Source: an uncultured Prevotellaceae bacterium (GTDB taxonomy: Bacteria > Bacteroidota > Bacteroidia > Bacteroidales > Bacteroidaceae). From it: 64,000 nucleotides of DNA. Positions 1 to 7,800 of the stretch are shown in pieces. The notes under the pieces are model-generated. The model had not been told where the DNA came from and made no database searches. It saw only the letters and a list, made by a program, of their open reading frames with translations. Where the stretch lies: contig OMXS01000013.1 of NCBI GenBank assembly GCA_900315095.1, positions 26,337-90,336 on the forward strand, read 5' to 3'. Numbering within the stretch: position 1 is the first letter of the stretch; each line of letters begins with the position of its first letter. The translations under genes were made by a program, and so were the position numbers.

Positions 1-426
1 ACCGCCCAGGGGAATGACTCCCAGACTCCATGTGATATCTCGCCATGAGTTGCCTTTCAGACTTGGCTTAGGTTTGTATTTTAGAAATGTGAAGAAGAAC
101 ACTTGCATCTCTTGGATAAAACACCCGAAAGACTTGCCCATAATAACATGTCCCAGTTCGTGAATGATAACGACGACGGCAAGGTAGATATAGAAAGTCC
201 AGTCATCGGTGAAGATGTTACTCCCGTTAAACAACCCGAAAAAGAGGAAAGCACCTATAAGAAGGTTTGTCCAGTTGAAGGTAACCCCCTCTTTCGGTTG
301 CCTGCCACCATTGAGGTTTGGTGACTGAGGTGCTGACTCCATATTAATGTCAGTCATTTCGTTCCTTTCTTCATTGAGTGCAGGATAGCCCTCTGACAGG
401 TTTTTGTTTATTTCGTTCTCGTTCAT
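1..426 (-). CDS. Site-2 protease family (M50-like) membrane protein, 3' part outside window
   Basis: The ATG is at 426-424 and the frame stays open to the window edge, giving 142 residues. The N-terminal ~55 residues are polar and rich in Asn and Glu, followed by a hydrophobic segment and then HELGH in the context VVVIIHELGHVIMG (about residues 88-101), the zinc-binding HExxH of M50 metalloproteases, inside a predicted membrane helix. After it comes FFFTFLKYKP and LGVIPLGG, as in Bacteroidetes site-2 protease relatives. Family members cleave transmembrane substrates; the substrate here is unknown. It lies downstream of the nucleoside kinase gene on the same strand with a gap of about 50 nt, so co-transcription is possible. 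Only the N-terminal half can be judged. Confidence 0.8.
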   Translation of the reverse strand, partial: MNENEINKNLSEGYPALNEERNEMTDINMESAPQSPNLNGGRQPKEGVTFNWTNLLIGAFLFFGLFNGSNIFTDDWTFYIYLAVVVIIHELGHVIMGKSFGCFIQEMQVFFFTFLKYKPKPSLKGNSWRDITWSLGVIPLGG

Positions 427-477
427 TCTTAAATCGTCATTAATGATTCGTAGTACCTGAAAAGTCCGTTCTAGAAA

Positions 478-2145
478 TCAATACTTGAATGAAGACCCTC
501 CGAGGAACTCGCGAAGTAGCGATGTAGGCGGTATTTCGAGGTCGTTGATGGGCGCGATGTAACTGAGGAACTTAAGCAGTCGGTATGCCTCGGCATGCTC
601 CGGCGCGTTTTGCGGCACCTGGCGGAGTATCGGTTCCGCCTGGTTTTTTATTACCGCGAGTTCGAAGAGCATAGCTGTATTGAACATCACGTCGGCATTT
701 TCCTGATAAGGGAATATCCATTTGTTCTCTCCGGCACGCACCGATGCCCAACGGCGTATGGTGTCTTGTGCCGAACAACCACGGTATTTATAGTCGCGGA
801 TGATGCGTCGCAGCAGACGGTTGTCGGTTGTCGGGATGTAATTATGATTGTCCAGAAGAATCGTTGTCAATGCAGATGCATAGACACGGTATTTCTTCTC
901 CTCCGGGATTTGTGCCGTCAGTTCAGGGTTCAGGGCATGAATTCCCTCCACCACGAGGATGTCGTTCTCGCGCAACACTAGTTTTCTGCCACTCTCCAGT
1001 TCGCTTGTACCGGTGTGGAAGTTATAACGTGGCAGCGTAATCTCTTCTCCGTCAAAGAGTTGTTGCAGGTGTTTGTTCAGCAGTGGGATATTGAGTGCAT
1101 ATAGACTTTCATAGTCGTAGTCGCCCTTTTCGTCGCGAGGGGTTTTAGTACGGTCAACGAAATAGTCGTCGAGTGATATCTGTACGGGGTGCAGTCCGCA
1201 CGTCATCAATTGTATAGAGAGTCGCTTACATGTTGTGGTTTTTCCGCTTGAAGAAGGTCCAGCGAGTAACACCATGCGTACGCCCTTGCGGTGGAAAATG
1301 TCCTCTGCTATGTGTGCAATCTTTTTCTCCTGCAAAGCCTCAGAGACGTTGATCATGTCTGTGGCGTTACCTAATGCCACCTGCTCGTTGAAGTCGCCCA
1401 CAGTGGAGATGCCCATGATGTTCTGCCAGCGATGATGTTCTTGGAAAATCTCGAACATCTTGTCCTGACGCACCATCGGACCCAGTTCGTCTGGATTGCT
1501 CGTTGACGGTATGCGCAGCAGCAGACCGTCGTAATATTTCTCCAAACCGAAGAGATATAGCTGGCTAGTATTGGTGAGCAGAGTGCCGTAGTAATAGTCC
1601 ATGTAGCCGTCAATCTCGTAATATACGGTATAGAGAGAACCAATGGAGCGCAGCAGTTTCACCTTGGACGAGTGGGTAGAGGTGCGGCTGAACACCTCGA
1701 TAGCTTCCTCCGTGGGACACTCATGACGGCGAATGGGAATCTTGGCGGCAATGATTTCCTGCATCTTTTGCCTTAGCAGAGCCACATCTTCCAATGTTAC
1801 GGCACGCCCGATTTGCAGGTTACAGTAGTAGCCGTTGCTTACAGGGATGTCTATCACCACATGACTGTCGGGGTAAACCTCGTGCACCGCCTTGCACAAG
1901 ACAAAGAAGAGCGAGCGCACATAGGCACGTATGCCGCTGGAACTTGTTATGTCGAGGAACTCCACATCTTGGTTGTGATAGACGCGGTAGTGCATTCCCT
2001 CAACCTTGTTGTTAACTTCAGCACTTATCGGTCCGTGCTTCATTTTCAATCCGGAAATAGAAAAAATATCAGAAAGTGTGCTTCCGATTTCTACGTTTAC
2101 CGTTTTTTTATTATTTTTGCAACGGATTTTGACTGTTTGTTTCAT
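478..2145 (-). CDS. Nucleoside (uridine) kinase with N-terminal TGS/SAD-like domains
   Basis: A 555-aa protein starting at MKQTVKIRC. The upstream in-frame ATG at 2190 would add 15 polar residues between promoter and gene, so I prefer 2145. The first ~60 residues look like a TGS domain and the next ~200 like the threonyl-tRNA synthetase second domain. The C-terminal half is a P-loop phosphotransferase: GPSSSGKTT at about residue 295 is Walker A, followed by a DDYF motif as in uridine kinases and a LVVEGIHALNP motif. The family is expected to phosphorylate uridine or a related nucleoside; the job of the N-terminal half is not known. A minus-strand TATCTTTG (2218-2211) about 65 nt upstream of the start is a likely -7 element. 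Confidence 0.85.
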   Translation of the reverse strand: MKQTVKIRCKNNKKTVNVEIGSTLSDIFSISGLKMKHGPISAEVNNKVEGMHYRVYHNQDVEFLDITSSSGIRAYVRSLFFVLCKAVHEVYPDSHVVIDIPVSNGYYCNLQIGRAVTLEDVALLRQKMQEIIAAKIPIRRHECPTEEAIEVFSRTSTHSSKVKLLRSIGSLYTVYYEIDGYMDYYYGTLLTNTSQLYLFGLEKYYDGLLLRIPSTSNPDELGPMVRQDKMFEIFQEHHRWQNIMGISTVGDFNEQVALGNATDMINVSEALQEKKIAHIAEDIFHRKGVRMVLLAGPSSSGKTTTCKRLSIQLMTCGLHPVQISLDDYFVDRTKTPRDEKGDYDYESLYALNIPLLNKHLQQLFDGEEITLPRYNFHTGTSELESGRKLVLRENDILVVEGIHALNPELTAQIPEEKKYRVYASALTTILLDNHNYIPTTDNRLLRRIIRDYKYRGCSAQDTIRRWASVRAGENKWIFPYQENADVMFNTAMLFELAVIKNQAEPILRQVPQNAPEHAEAYRLLKFLSYIAPINDLEIPPTSLLREFLGGSSFKY

Positions 2146-2287
2146 ATTTATGGGATTCTTAGTTTCTTTCCAAGGATGCGCTGCAAACAACGCTTTCGAT
2201 AATCACAAGGCAAAGATAGTAATATTCTTTGCTAAAAGAGAAATAAGACATTAATTTATTTTATTATTTATATTTTTTTAATCCGTT

Positions 2288-4006
2288 ATGGATGCTTGGG
2301 TATATTTAAAGTTGATAGGCTCGCTTGCGTTGCTCATGTTCGGTATGAAGTTGATGAGCGAGAGCCTTCAGAAGATGGCAGGACCACAACTGCGCCACGT
2401 TCTCGGAGCCATGACCACCAACCGTTTCACCGGTATGCTTGCGGGCATCTTTGTGACAGCGACTGTGCAGAGTTCTACAGCGACGGCGCTGATGACCGTC
2501 TCCTTTGTTAGTGCCGGACTGCTGACGCTTATGCAGGCCATAGCGGTAATTATGGGTACACACATCGGCACCACGGTGACGGCGTGGATAATGTCACTCG
2601 GATTTGTGTTCAACATCACTCCATACGTCTATCCTGCACTCTTCATCGCTATCATACTGATATACATGAAGAAGAGGCGCATCATGGGAGACTTCCTTTT
2701 CGGTGTGTCGTTCCTCTTCCTTGGTCTGAGCACACTTAAAGACTCAGGGTTCAGCCTGATGCAAGATCCTGACGCAAGCGCTGCCATCAGCACCTTCTTC
2801 GCAAACTTCAATGAGCCTACATTCTGGAATTCGCTTCTATTCCTCTTCATGGGAATGGTTCTCACTCTATGTGTTCAGTCGAGTGCAGCCATAATGGCGA
2901 TAACAATGATTCTATGCTCCACAGGTATGCTGCATATAGACCAAGGCATCATGTTGGTTTTGGGTGAGAACATCGGAACGACCATTACATCGAACATTGT
3001 GGCGCAGAAATCCAACACACCAGCACGACGGGCAGCCTTCGCTCACCTCGCAATCAACGTCGTTGGTGTGACATGGGCAATCGTGTTGCTGCAGCCGTTT
3101 GTTGATTTCGTATGCAACCTCGTGGGCTTCGACCGTACAATGGCACTTGGGAATGCGGCATCAGCAGCCAATCTCGTTAAAGCCTCATTGGTACTGGCGG
3201 CGTTCCACTCCCTTTTCAACATCTTCAACACTTTGTTGCTCATAGGTTTTGTACGATACATAGAAAAGTTTGTGTGCTGGGTAATTAAGCCGAAGAAGGT
3301 TGACGACGAAGAAGACTTCCGCCTGAACTTCATCACATCGGGCATCATGAAGACTCCAGAACTCTCTGTACTCAATGCACAGAAGGAGATAGTGAGCTTC
3401 TCTGAGCGCATGCAAAGCATGTTCTCTATGGTGCGCGAACTGCTTGTTGAGAAAGATGAGGCCAAGTTCAATAAACTGTTCACGAGGATAGAGAAATATG
3501 AAAGCATATCAGACAACATGGAACTGGAAATTGCCAAGTATCTCGATGAGGTGGGCGATGCCCATCTCTCTGATGACACGAAGGCAAAAATTCGTGCTAT
3601 GCTGCGTGAGATAAGTGAACTGGAAAGCATCGGCGACTCGTGCTATAATATGGCGAGAACAATCAGTCGCAAGGTGCAGAACAAGCAAGAGCATTTCACC
3701 GAGAAACAGTACGAGCACATGCACCAGATGATGGAACTAACCGACAACGCTCTCTCGCAGATGAATGTGCTTATGGCAGGGCGCAAGGAGGCGCATAACG
3801 TGAACACGTCGTTTAACATCGAGAACGAGATAAATAACTTCCGCGACCAACTGAAGAGCCAGAACATCAACGACGTGAATAACCACGTTTACACCTATGG
3901 CATCGGTACCATTTACATGGATATCATCAACGAGTGCGAGAAACTTGGTGACTACGTCGTGAATGTCGTTGAGGCACGCATGGGAAGAAAACAACACGAG
4001 CCCTAA
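2288..4006 (+). CDS. Na/Pi cotransporter family protein with C-terminal PhoU-like domain
   Basis: A 572-aa inner-membrane protein. The two inverted membrane repeats carry the duplicated QSS signature of sodium-phosphate cotransporters: TVQSSTATA (about residue 60) and CVQSSAAIM (about residue 197), each beside glycine-rich helices (GTHIGTTVTAW, GENIGTTITSN). About nine hydrophobic segments fill residues 5-335. From about residue 360 the protein is soluble and helical, matching a PhoU-like domain. It probably imports phosphate, or senses phosphate through the PhoU part. The exonuclease gene follows after 5 nt, so the two are probably one transcript. The gene is divergent from the nucleoside kinase. 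Confidence 0.9.
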   Translation: MDAWVYLKLIGSLALLMFGMKLMSESLQKMAGPQLRHVLGAMTTNRFTGMLAGIFVTATVQSSTATALMTVSFVSAGLLTLMQAIAVIMGTHIGTTVTAWIMSLGFVFNITPYVYPALFIAIILIYMKKRRIMGDFLFGVSFLFLGLSTLKDSGFSLMQDPDASAAISTFFANFNEPTFWNSLLFLFMGMVLTLCVQSSAAIMAITMILCSTGMLHIDQGIMLVLGENIGTTITSNIVAQKSNTPARRAAFAHLAINVVGVTWAIVLLQPFVDFVCNLVGFDRTMALGNAASAANLVKASLVLAAFHSLFNIFNTLLLIGFVRYIEKFVCWVIKPKKVDDEEDFRLNFITSGIMKTPELSVLNAQKEIVSFSERMQSMFSMVRELLVEKDEAKFNKLFTRIEKYESISDNMELEIAKYLDEVGDAHLSDDTKAKIRAMLREISELESIGDSCYNMARTISRKVQNKQEHFTEKQYEHMHQMMELTDNALSQMNVLMAGRKEAHNVNTSFNIENEINNFRDQLKSQNINDVNNHVYTYGIGTIYMDIINECEKLGDYVVNVVEARMGRKQHEP

Positions 4007-4011
4007 GAAGC

Positions 4012-4503
4012 ATGCGAGATTTTGCAGCAATAGATTTTGAGACGGCCAATAGCGAGCCTTCTTCAGTTTGCTCCGTTGGCATCGTCATTGTGAGGGACGG
4101 GGAGATAGTGGATTCCTTCTATTCCCTTATTCAGCCAGAGCCCAACTATTATAATTATTGGTGTCGCAGAGTGCATGGCCTTTGCTGTGCCGACACCGAT
4201 GAAGCCCCTGTTTTTCCCAAGGTATGGGCACAGATAGAGCCGCTTATCGAGGGCCTGCCACTTGTTGCCCACAACAAACCTTTTGACGAAGGATGTCTGA
4301 AAGCGGTATTCCGTGTCTATCAGATGGACTATCCCGACTACGAGTTTTACGACACCCTTTGCGTCTCCCGCCGCAAGTTCCGCAACCTTCCCAACCACCA
4401 ACTGCAAACCGTTGCTGCCGCTTGTGGCTACAACCTTACGAACCACCATCATGCCCTCGCCGATGCCGAAGCCTGTGCGTGGATTGCAAGAGAGATATTA
4501 TAA
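4012..4503 (+). CDS. DEDDh 3'-5' exonuclease (DnaQ/epsilon-like)
   Basis: A 163-aa protein with only an exonuclease domain. Exo I is AIDFETAN (residues 6-13, with the DxE metal ligands), Exo II lies near VAHNKPFDEG (about residues 85-94) and Exo III is HHALADAEACAW (about 147-158), giving the DEDDh set. There is no polymerase-binding tail, so it resembles the stand-alone 3'-5' exonucleases of Bacteroidetes rather than a canonical DNA polymerase III epsilon subunit. It follows the Na/Pi transporter by 5 nt and is followed, on the opposite strand, by a long bidirectional hairpin. Confidence 0.85.
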   Translation: MRDFAAIDFETANSEPSSVCSVGIVIVRDGEIVDSFYSLIQPEPNYYNYWCRRVHGLCCADTDEAPVFPKVWAQIEPLIEGLPLVAHNKPFDEGCLKAVFRVYQMDYPDYEFYDTLCVSRRKFRNLPNHQLQTVAAACGYNLTNHHHALADAEACAWIAREIL

Positions 4504-4652
4504 TATTGAATTTAACTATTGCGAGCATTGCAACCTCGTAGATAGATGTAGTTAAAGGGAGATATGTGTCTTCGCCACGAAGATAAAGGACAACACACTT
4601 TCTTTTTCATTTTTGCCATGTGGGCTAGAGTTATGTTTAGATTCCATTAAAT

Positions 4653-4696
4653 AAATGTAGAGGATATACACCTTGATGTGTGTATCCTCTACATTT
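4653..4696. terminator. Bidirectional hairpin terminator between convergent genes
   Basis: Arms 4653-4671 and 4678-4696 pair over 19 positions with one mismatch around a 6-nt loop (CTTGAT). A-rich sequence on one side and T-rich sequence on the other make it usable from both strands. It separates the exonuclease gene (plus) from the BspA-like gene (minus). Confidence 0.8.
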
Positions 4697-4711
4697 TATA
4701 TTATAGCATTT

Positions 4712-6355
4712 CTACTTTTTTATCACTTTTTTCATTGTACCATCATTTGTTCGCATGATGTTGATACCACGCTGTGGTTGGTTGAGACGTTTACCGTCAG
4801 GAGAAAAATATATGGCATCGTTCAGAGTATCAGTGTTTATTTCCTCTATTCCAGTTGCTGATTCCACGGTTACTGTGCAGTATGCCATAAAACCACCATC
4901 TACCGTCGTTGCGATAACAAGCGTAGAACCATAACCCGTTGCAATAACAAGCCCACTGTTAGTTACCATACATATCTGCTCATTAGCACTTTTCCATGTA
5001 ACTGTTTTGTCTATTGCATTTTCAGGTAAAACAGTTACTTCCAGTTGATAAGTATCTCCTATATTTGCCAGTTTAATTGACGAAGTTTGTAGAGAAATAC
5101 TCTCTGCATGCGTCTTCACAATCACCTTGCAAGCATCTTTGATAGTGCCATCGGCAGAACATGCGGTGATGTTTGCTTCTCCACAAGCGATTGCTTTAAC
5201 GATACCAGTTCCGTTTACTGTTGCTACTTGCTCGTTATCGCTGCTCCATATTATAGTAATGTCATCTGCATTTGCAGGGATGGGGTTGGCCGTCAGTTGA
5301 TGATGCTCATCAACGTCAAGAGCAATTTCATGTTCAGTTAATTCAATTTGCTCTAATGGTTTAGGTTCAGCTAGTATATTAGCATATTTCCATCCAGAGT
5401 GTGCTTTATATGTTTCTACTGCCTCTTTGGGAACATAGACCTTTAGACCATTATTCCATCCGCCACCAGTACTTGGAGGTGTTAATGCAGCAATATGAAA
5501 AGTTACGTTCGTTAATGAGGGCATCCAGTCTTTAGAGTATGCTGTCTTAGATTTGGGATAAACATTTGTAACATCTTCCCCTAAGAAAATATGCATACCT
5601 TCCTTATAGTCAAATGCAGCAACGGAGTATTCTTTAATTTTTGGAAGTTTAATAGTATCGGGCAATGTTTCCCTATTGCGTTGTGGTGGTTGAGAACTGC
5701 TTGTCATGTCGTTCACAAAAGCAAGATAACCGATATATTCAAGATTTGGGAATTCGGATATATTAGAAGATGACAAATCGTTAAGTCCATTATTGAATGC
5801 GAAATCTTCAATTGTAATCAGAGATGACGGAAGATTAATGGACTTGAAATATAAATAATGAGGCATTGCGTAGCCATTGACCGTTGTAACATTTTCTCCC
5901 AATATAAGATGCTGGATGTTTTTACTACGGAAATAAGATTTTGTAATAACCGATATTTTTGTATCAAAAACCACACTGTCAGCCTTCATGTTTATGTCCC
6001 ACCCATTGTAAGATTCTAAACTTTTCGGGAAAATCATTTTCTGAAGTGGATAGTGAAACACACCGCCTGTAGCAGGTAATCCAAAATTTCCATCCAAAGA
6101 ATTGTTTACCATAGAAACATCTCCTAAATCAAGAACTCCGTGCAAGTTCATCATTATCAAAGTCCCGATAAATTTGATGTCGTCATCATTGAGATACCCC
6201 GTCACCTTCAGATTCTGTACCGTCTGTTGGTCGCCATAGTTAATCTTACTCGACAGCCATCCTGGTGTCTGGCAGTCAACTACTAAATCCGTTGCTTGTG
6301 CAAAAGTCATCTGACTGATGCAGATTGTCATGAATAATAATATAAGTTTTTTCAT
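4712..6355 (-). CDS. Secreted BspA-like leucine-rich repeat protein with Big2 domains and C-terminal tail
   Basis: A 547-aa protein. Residues 1-19 are a Sec signal peptide (MKKLILLFMTICISQMTFA). Residues ~30-330 carry irregular BspA/TpLRR-like repeats (phrases such as IKFIGTLIMMNLHGVLDLGD and LPSSLITIEDFAFNNGL). Residues ~337-500 hold two bacterial Ig-like group 2 domains (ATVNGTGIVKAIACGEANITA; MVTNSGLVIATGYGS). The end, FSPDGKRLNQPQRGINI plus DGTMKKVIKK, belongs to the tail shared by six proteins in this window. BspA-like proteins are usually surface adhesins; the ligand here is unknown. Transcription coming from the structured RNA upstream (6890-6582) could enter this gene if the RNA's terminator is read through. 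Confidence 0.85.
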   Translation of the reverse strand: MKKLILLFMTICISQMTFAQATDLVVDCQTPGWLSSKINYGDQQTVQNLKVTGYLNDDDIKFIGTLIMMNLHGVLDLGDVSMVNNSLDGNFGLPATGGVFHYPLQKMIFPKSLESYNGWDINMKADSVVFDTKISVITKSYFRSKNIQHLILGENVTTVNGYAMPHYLYFKSINLPSSLITIEDFAFNNGLNDLSSSNISEFPNLEYIGYLAFVNDMTSSSQPPQRNRETLPDTIKLPKIKEYSVAAFDYKEGMHIFLGEDVTNVYPKSKTAYSKDWMPSLTNVTFHIAALTPPSTGGGWNNGLKVYVPKEAVETYKAHSGWKYANILAEPKPLEQIELTEHEIALDVDEHHQLTANPIPANADDITIIWSSDNEQVATVNGTGIVKAIACGEANITACSADGTIKDACKVIVKTHAESISLQTSSIKLANIGDTYQLEVTVLPENAIDKTVTWKSANEQICMVTNSGLVIATGYGSTLVIATTVDGGFMAYCTVTVESATGIEEINTDTLNDAIYFSPDGKRLNQPQRGINIMRTNDGTMKKVIKK

Positions 6356-6390
6356 AATAGTTTATTTTATGGGTTAATATTTTTATGAGT

Positions 6391-6534
6391 TTAATTGAAG
6401 ATGGTTTTTCGCTCAACCAATGACACAACCTCCACCAAAGGATGAATTCCTTTGTTCTCGAATTCGTTATAATTGCAGATGATATCGTTAATCACATTAA
6501 CCATTGTATAATGATATAAAATTACCATGTCCAT
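6391..6534 (-). CDS. Uncertain 47-codon ORF upstream of the BspA-like gene
   Basis: An ATG at 6534 opens a 47-residue frame ending in TAA at 6391 (starts MDMVILYHYTM, ends LVERKTIFN). The frame stays open upstream into the terminator region, so it could be a remnant. No family is recognised and no ribosome-binding signal is evident. It may instead be untranslated leader of the 547-aa gene. Confidence 0.25.
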   Translation of the reverse strand: MDMVILYHYTMVNVINDIICNYNEFENKGIHPLVEVVSLVERKTIFN

Positions 6535-6581
6535 TTCACTCCCTAAATGGCAATTCTGAATATTAATGAGATTGATATATA

Positions 6582-6890
6582 AGAAAAAGCGTGGGAGTCA
6601 ACATTTCACTCGTCCCACCCTTAGAGGCTCTGGCATCGCCCAACTAGTAAGAACGAGCAACGCCGAAGCCCACGCCGTATGTATATATACACGAAATACA
6701 GAAAACCAATAATGGCTCTGTCATTTATGTGGATATTACATACCCATGAACGCCTTTGTTGCTTTGTCTCTCAACTAGTTTTGTGGAACTGCCAGATTCC
6801 TAAGGGTCAAGAACAAAGCGCAAGTACGCTTTTCAATATATATGTCTCTACGTCCTTCCGCCCCACTTGCAAGTAGGACATCAGCGTAAG
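6582..6890 (-). ncRNA. Candidate structured ncRNA or conditional leader, about 300 nt, family not assigned
   Basis: Read on the minus strand, the segment starts just after a strong promoter (6927-6897) and ends at a T-tract (complement of 6588-6581) preceded by a hairpin (6618-6591). Internal stems are visible: GTCC with GGAC enclosing CTTGCAAG near the 5' end, AAAGCG/CGCTTT around the loop TACTTG, and GGAA/TTCC. The 3' strand TCCCACGC can pair either with the proximal GTGGGA (terminator) or with a distal GCGTGGG (complement of 6669-6675), so two exclusive folds are possible. No long ORF lies on this strand. I could not match it to tmRNA, RNase P, SRP or 6S RNA. It may be free-standing or may control the 547-aa gene 230 nt downstream. 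Confidence 0.6.
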
Positions 6891-6896
6891 ACATTG

Positions 6897-6927
6897 CAAA
6901 TATACGAACTTTTTATATAATCGCAAA
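6897..6927 (-). promoter_or_regulatory. Bacteroidetes sigma-AB promoter for the structured RNA
   Basis: On the minus strand: TTTG (6927-6924), 19-nt spacer, TATATTTG (6904-6897), an exact match to the Bacteroidetes housekeeping promoter consensus. Confidence 0.75.
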
Positions 6928-7106
6928 ATAGTTGTACTTTTTTTGCGCATTATACAAGTCATTATAGTTCATATGGGAGAAATCGTTAGTTTTACATATT
7001 AATAATATGTTGTTTTACTCTACATTTGGGTGACAAAGAATAAAAGATTGGGGAATATACAATAATACCTTATATCTCTATTGTATGTGTTTCATGGTTG
7101 AGTCAT

Positions 7107-7172
7107 ATATCAGTCGCATCCCAAAGGCATATCAGTCGCATCTCAAATACGTATCTATCGCTTCCTCATTGG
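7107..7172. repeat. 22-nt period tandem repeat, three units
   Basis: Units at 7107-7128, 7129-7150 and 7151-7172. The first two share ATATCAGTCGCATC at their start; the third is degenerate. One of six spacers in the window with this period. Confidence 0.7.
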
Positions 7173-7210
7173 TATATAATTCACTTTTCGTTCACGCAAA
7201 AAAGAATTAT

Positions 7211-7503
7211 TGCGAAAAAGACCTCACCACCTCACTTTCCCTCTCAAAATCCCAGTATTTACAGGGGTTTTCACGAGGGAGGTGTTTGCCAAACAGGTCA
7301 CTCAACACCTCCCTTAACACCTCCCTAATATTATTTGCGTATTATTACTTTTGAACAACCTGATGAGGTTGATAAACTTTAGGAGATAGTGACCTGTAGA
7401 GTGAGGTGTTGGGTGAGGTGTTTACAAAACACCTCCCTCTCCAGAACCCTTATAAACAAAGGAGTTTCAGGCGATAAAGTGAGGTGGGGAGGTCTTTTCG
7501 TGA
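7211..7503. repeat. Imperfect long inverted repeat (MITE-like), about 290 bp
   Basis: The outer 19 nt at 7220-7238 (GACCTCACCACCTCACTTT) is the reverse complement of 7476-7494 with one mismatch. The similarity continues inward over roughly 65 nt per arm, including AGGGAGGTGTTT and ACAGGTCACT blocks, to a centre near 7355. Each arm also holds its own CACCTC/GAGGTG hairpin. No credible coding frame lies inside. It may be a miniature transposable element or a large attenuator-like structure. Confidence 0.6.
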
Positions 7504-7567
7504 TTTCCTTTCATTTGTTTTCATTTAAAGCAATAATGGTGGGAAAAACAAAAAAGATTCAAAAATG

Positions 7568-7599
7568 TTTCTTCCTTCAGCGAATTATTAATAACTTTG
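7568..7599 (+). promoter_or_regulatory. Promoter of the btuB riboswitch transcript
   Basis: TTTC (7568-7571), 20-nt spacer, TAACTTTG (7592-7599), ending 9 nt before the riboswitch begins. Confidence 0.7.
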
Positions 7600-7608
7600 C
7601 AGAAACAA

Positions 7609-7763
7609 TGCAGGTGTCTCGTTTGATGAGATGAAAAGGGAACCGAGTGAGAGTCTCGGACAGTCCCGCTGCTGTGAGCCGACCTTAACGGCGCAAACAA
7701 CAAGTCACTGGTTTCTCGGGAAGACGTTTGCGGCTGTCGGTAAGTCAGAAGACCTGCCTGCAT
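7609..7763 (+). promoter_or_regulatory. Cobalamin (adenosylcobalamin) riboswitch upstream of btuB
   Basis: The segment carries the hallmark blocks of the class in order: 5' P1 arm TGCAGGTG, GGGAACCGAGTGAGAGTCTC, the CAGTCCCGCTGCTGTGA core, a GTCACTGG block, TCGGGAAGACG, and the terminal B12 box AAGTCAGAAGACCTGCC whose end pairs with the 5' arm. It ends about 37 nt before the receptor gene, so cobalamin binding probably represses receptor translation or transcription. Confidence 0.95.
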
Positions 7764-7800
7764 AATCTTTGTTCGTGCTCTTTCCACGGGGATGGAGGGT

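Noticed and set aside
3043-3630. 195-codon minus-strand ORF inside the Na/Pi transporter gene
   Set aside because: Ser-rich shadow frame of a well-supported membrane protein gene.
6679-6876. 65-codon plus-strand ORF over the structured RNA
   Set aside because: Antisense to the predicted RNA, Cys/Trp-rich composition, no promoter on that strand.
6582-6890. tmRNA, RNase P RNA, SRP RNA or 6S RNA
   Set aside because: No tag-peptide frame or tRNA-Ala-like ends, no RNase P core motifs, and the 5' and 3' ends do not pair as in 6S RNA; left as unassigned.
7085-7354. ORFs across the repeat region upstream of btuB
   Set aside because: They read through the 22-nt array and inverted repeat; composition follows the repeats and no start signal is seen.
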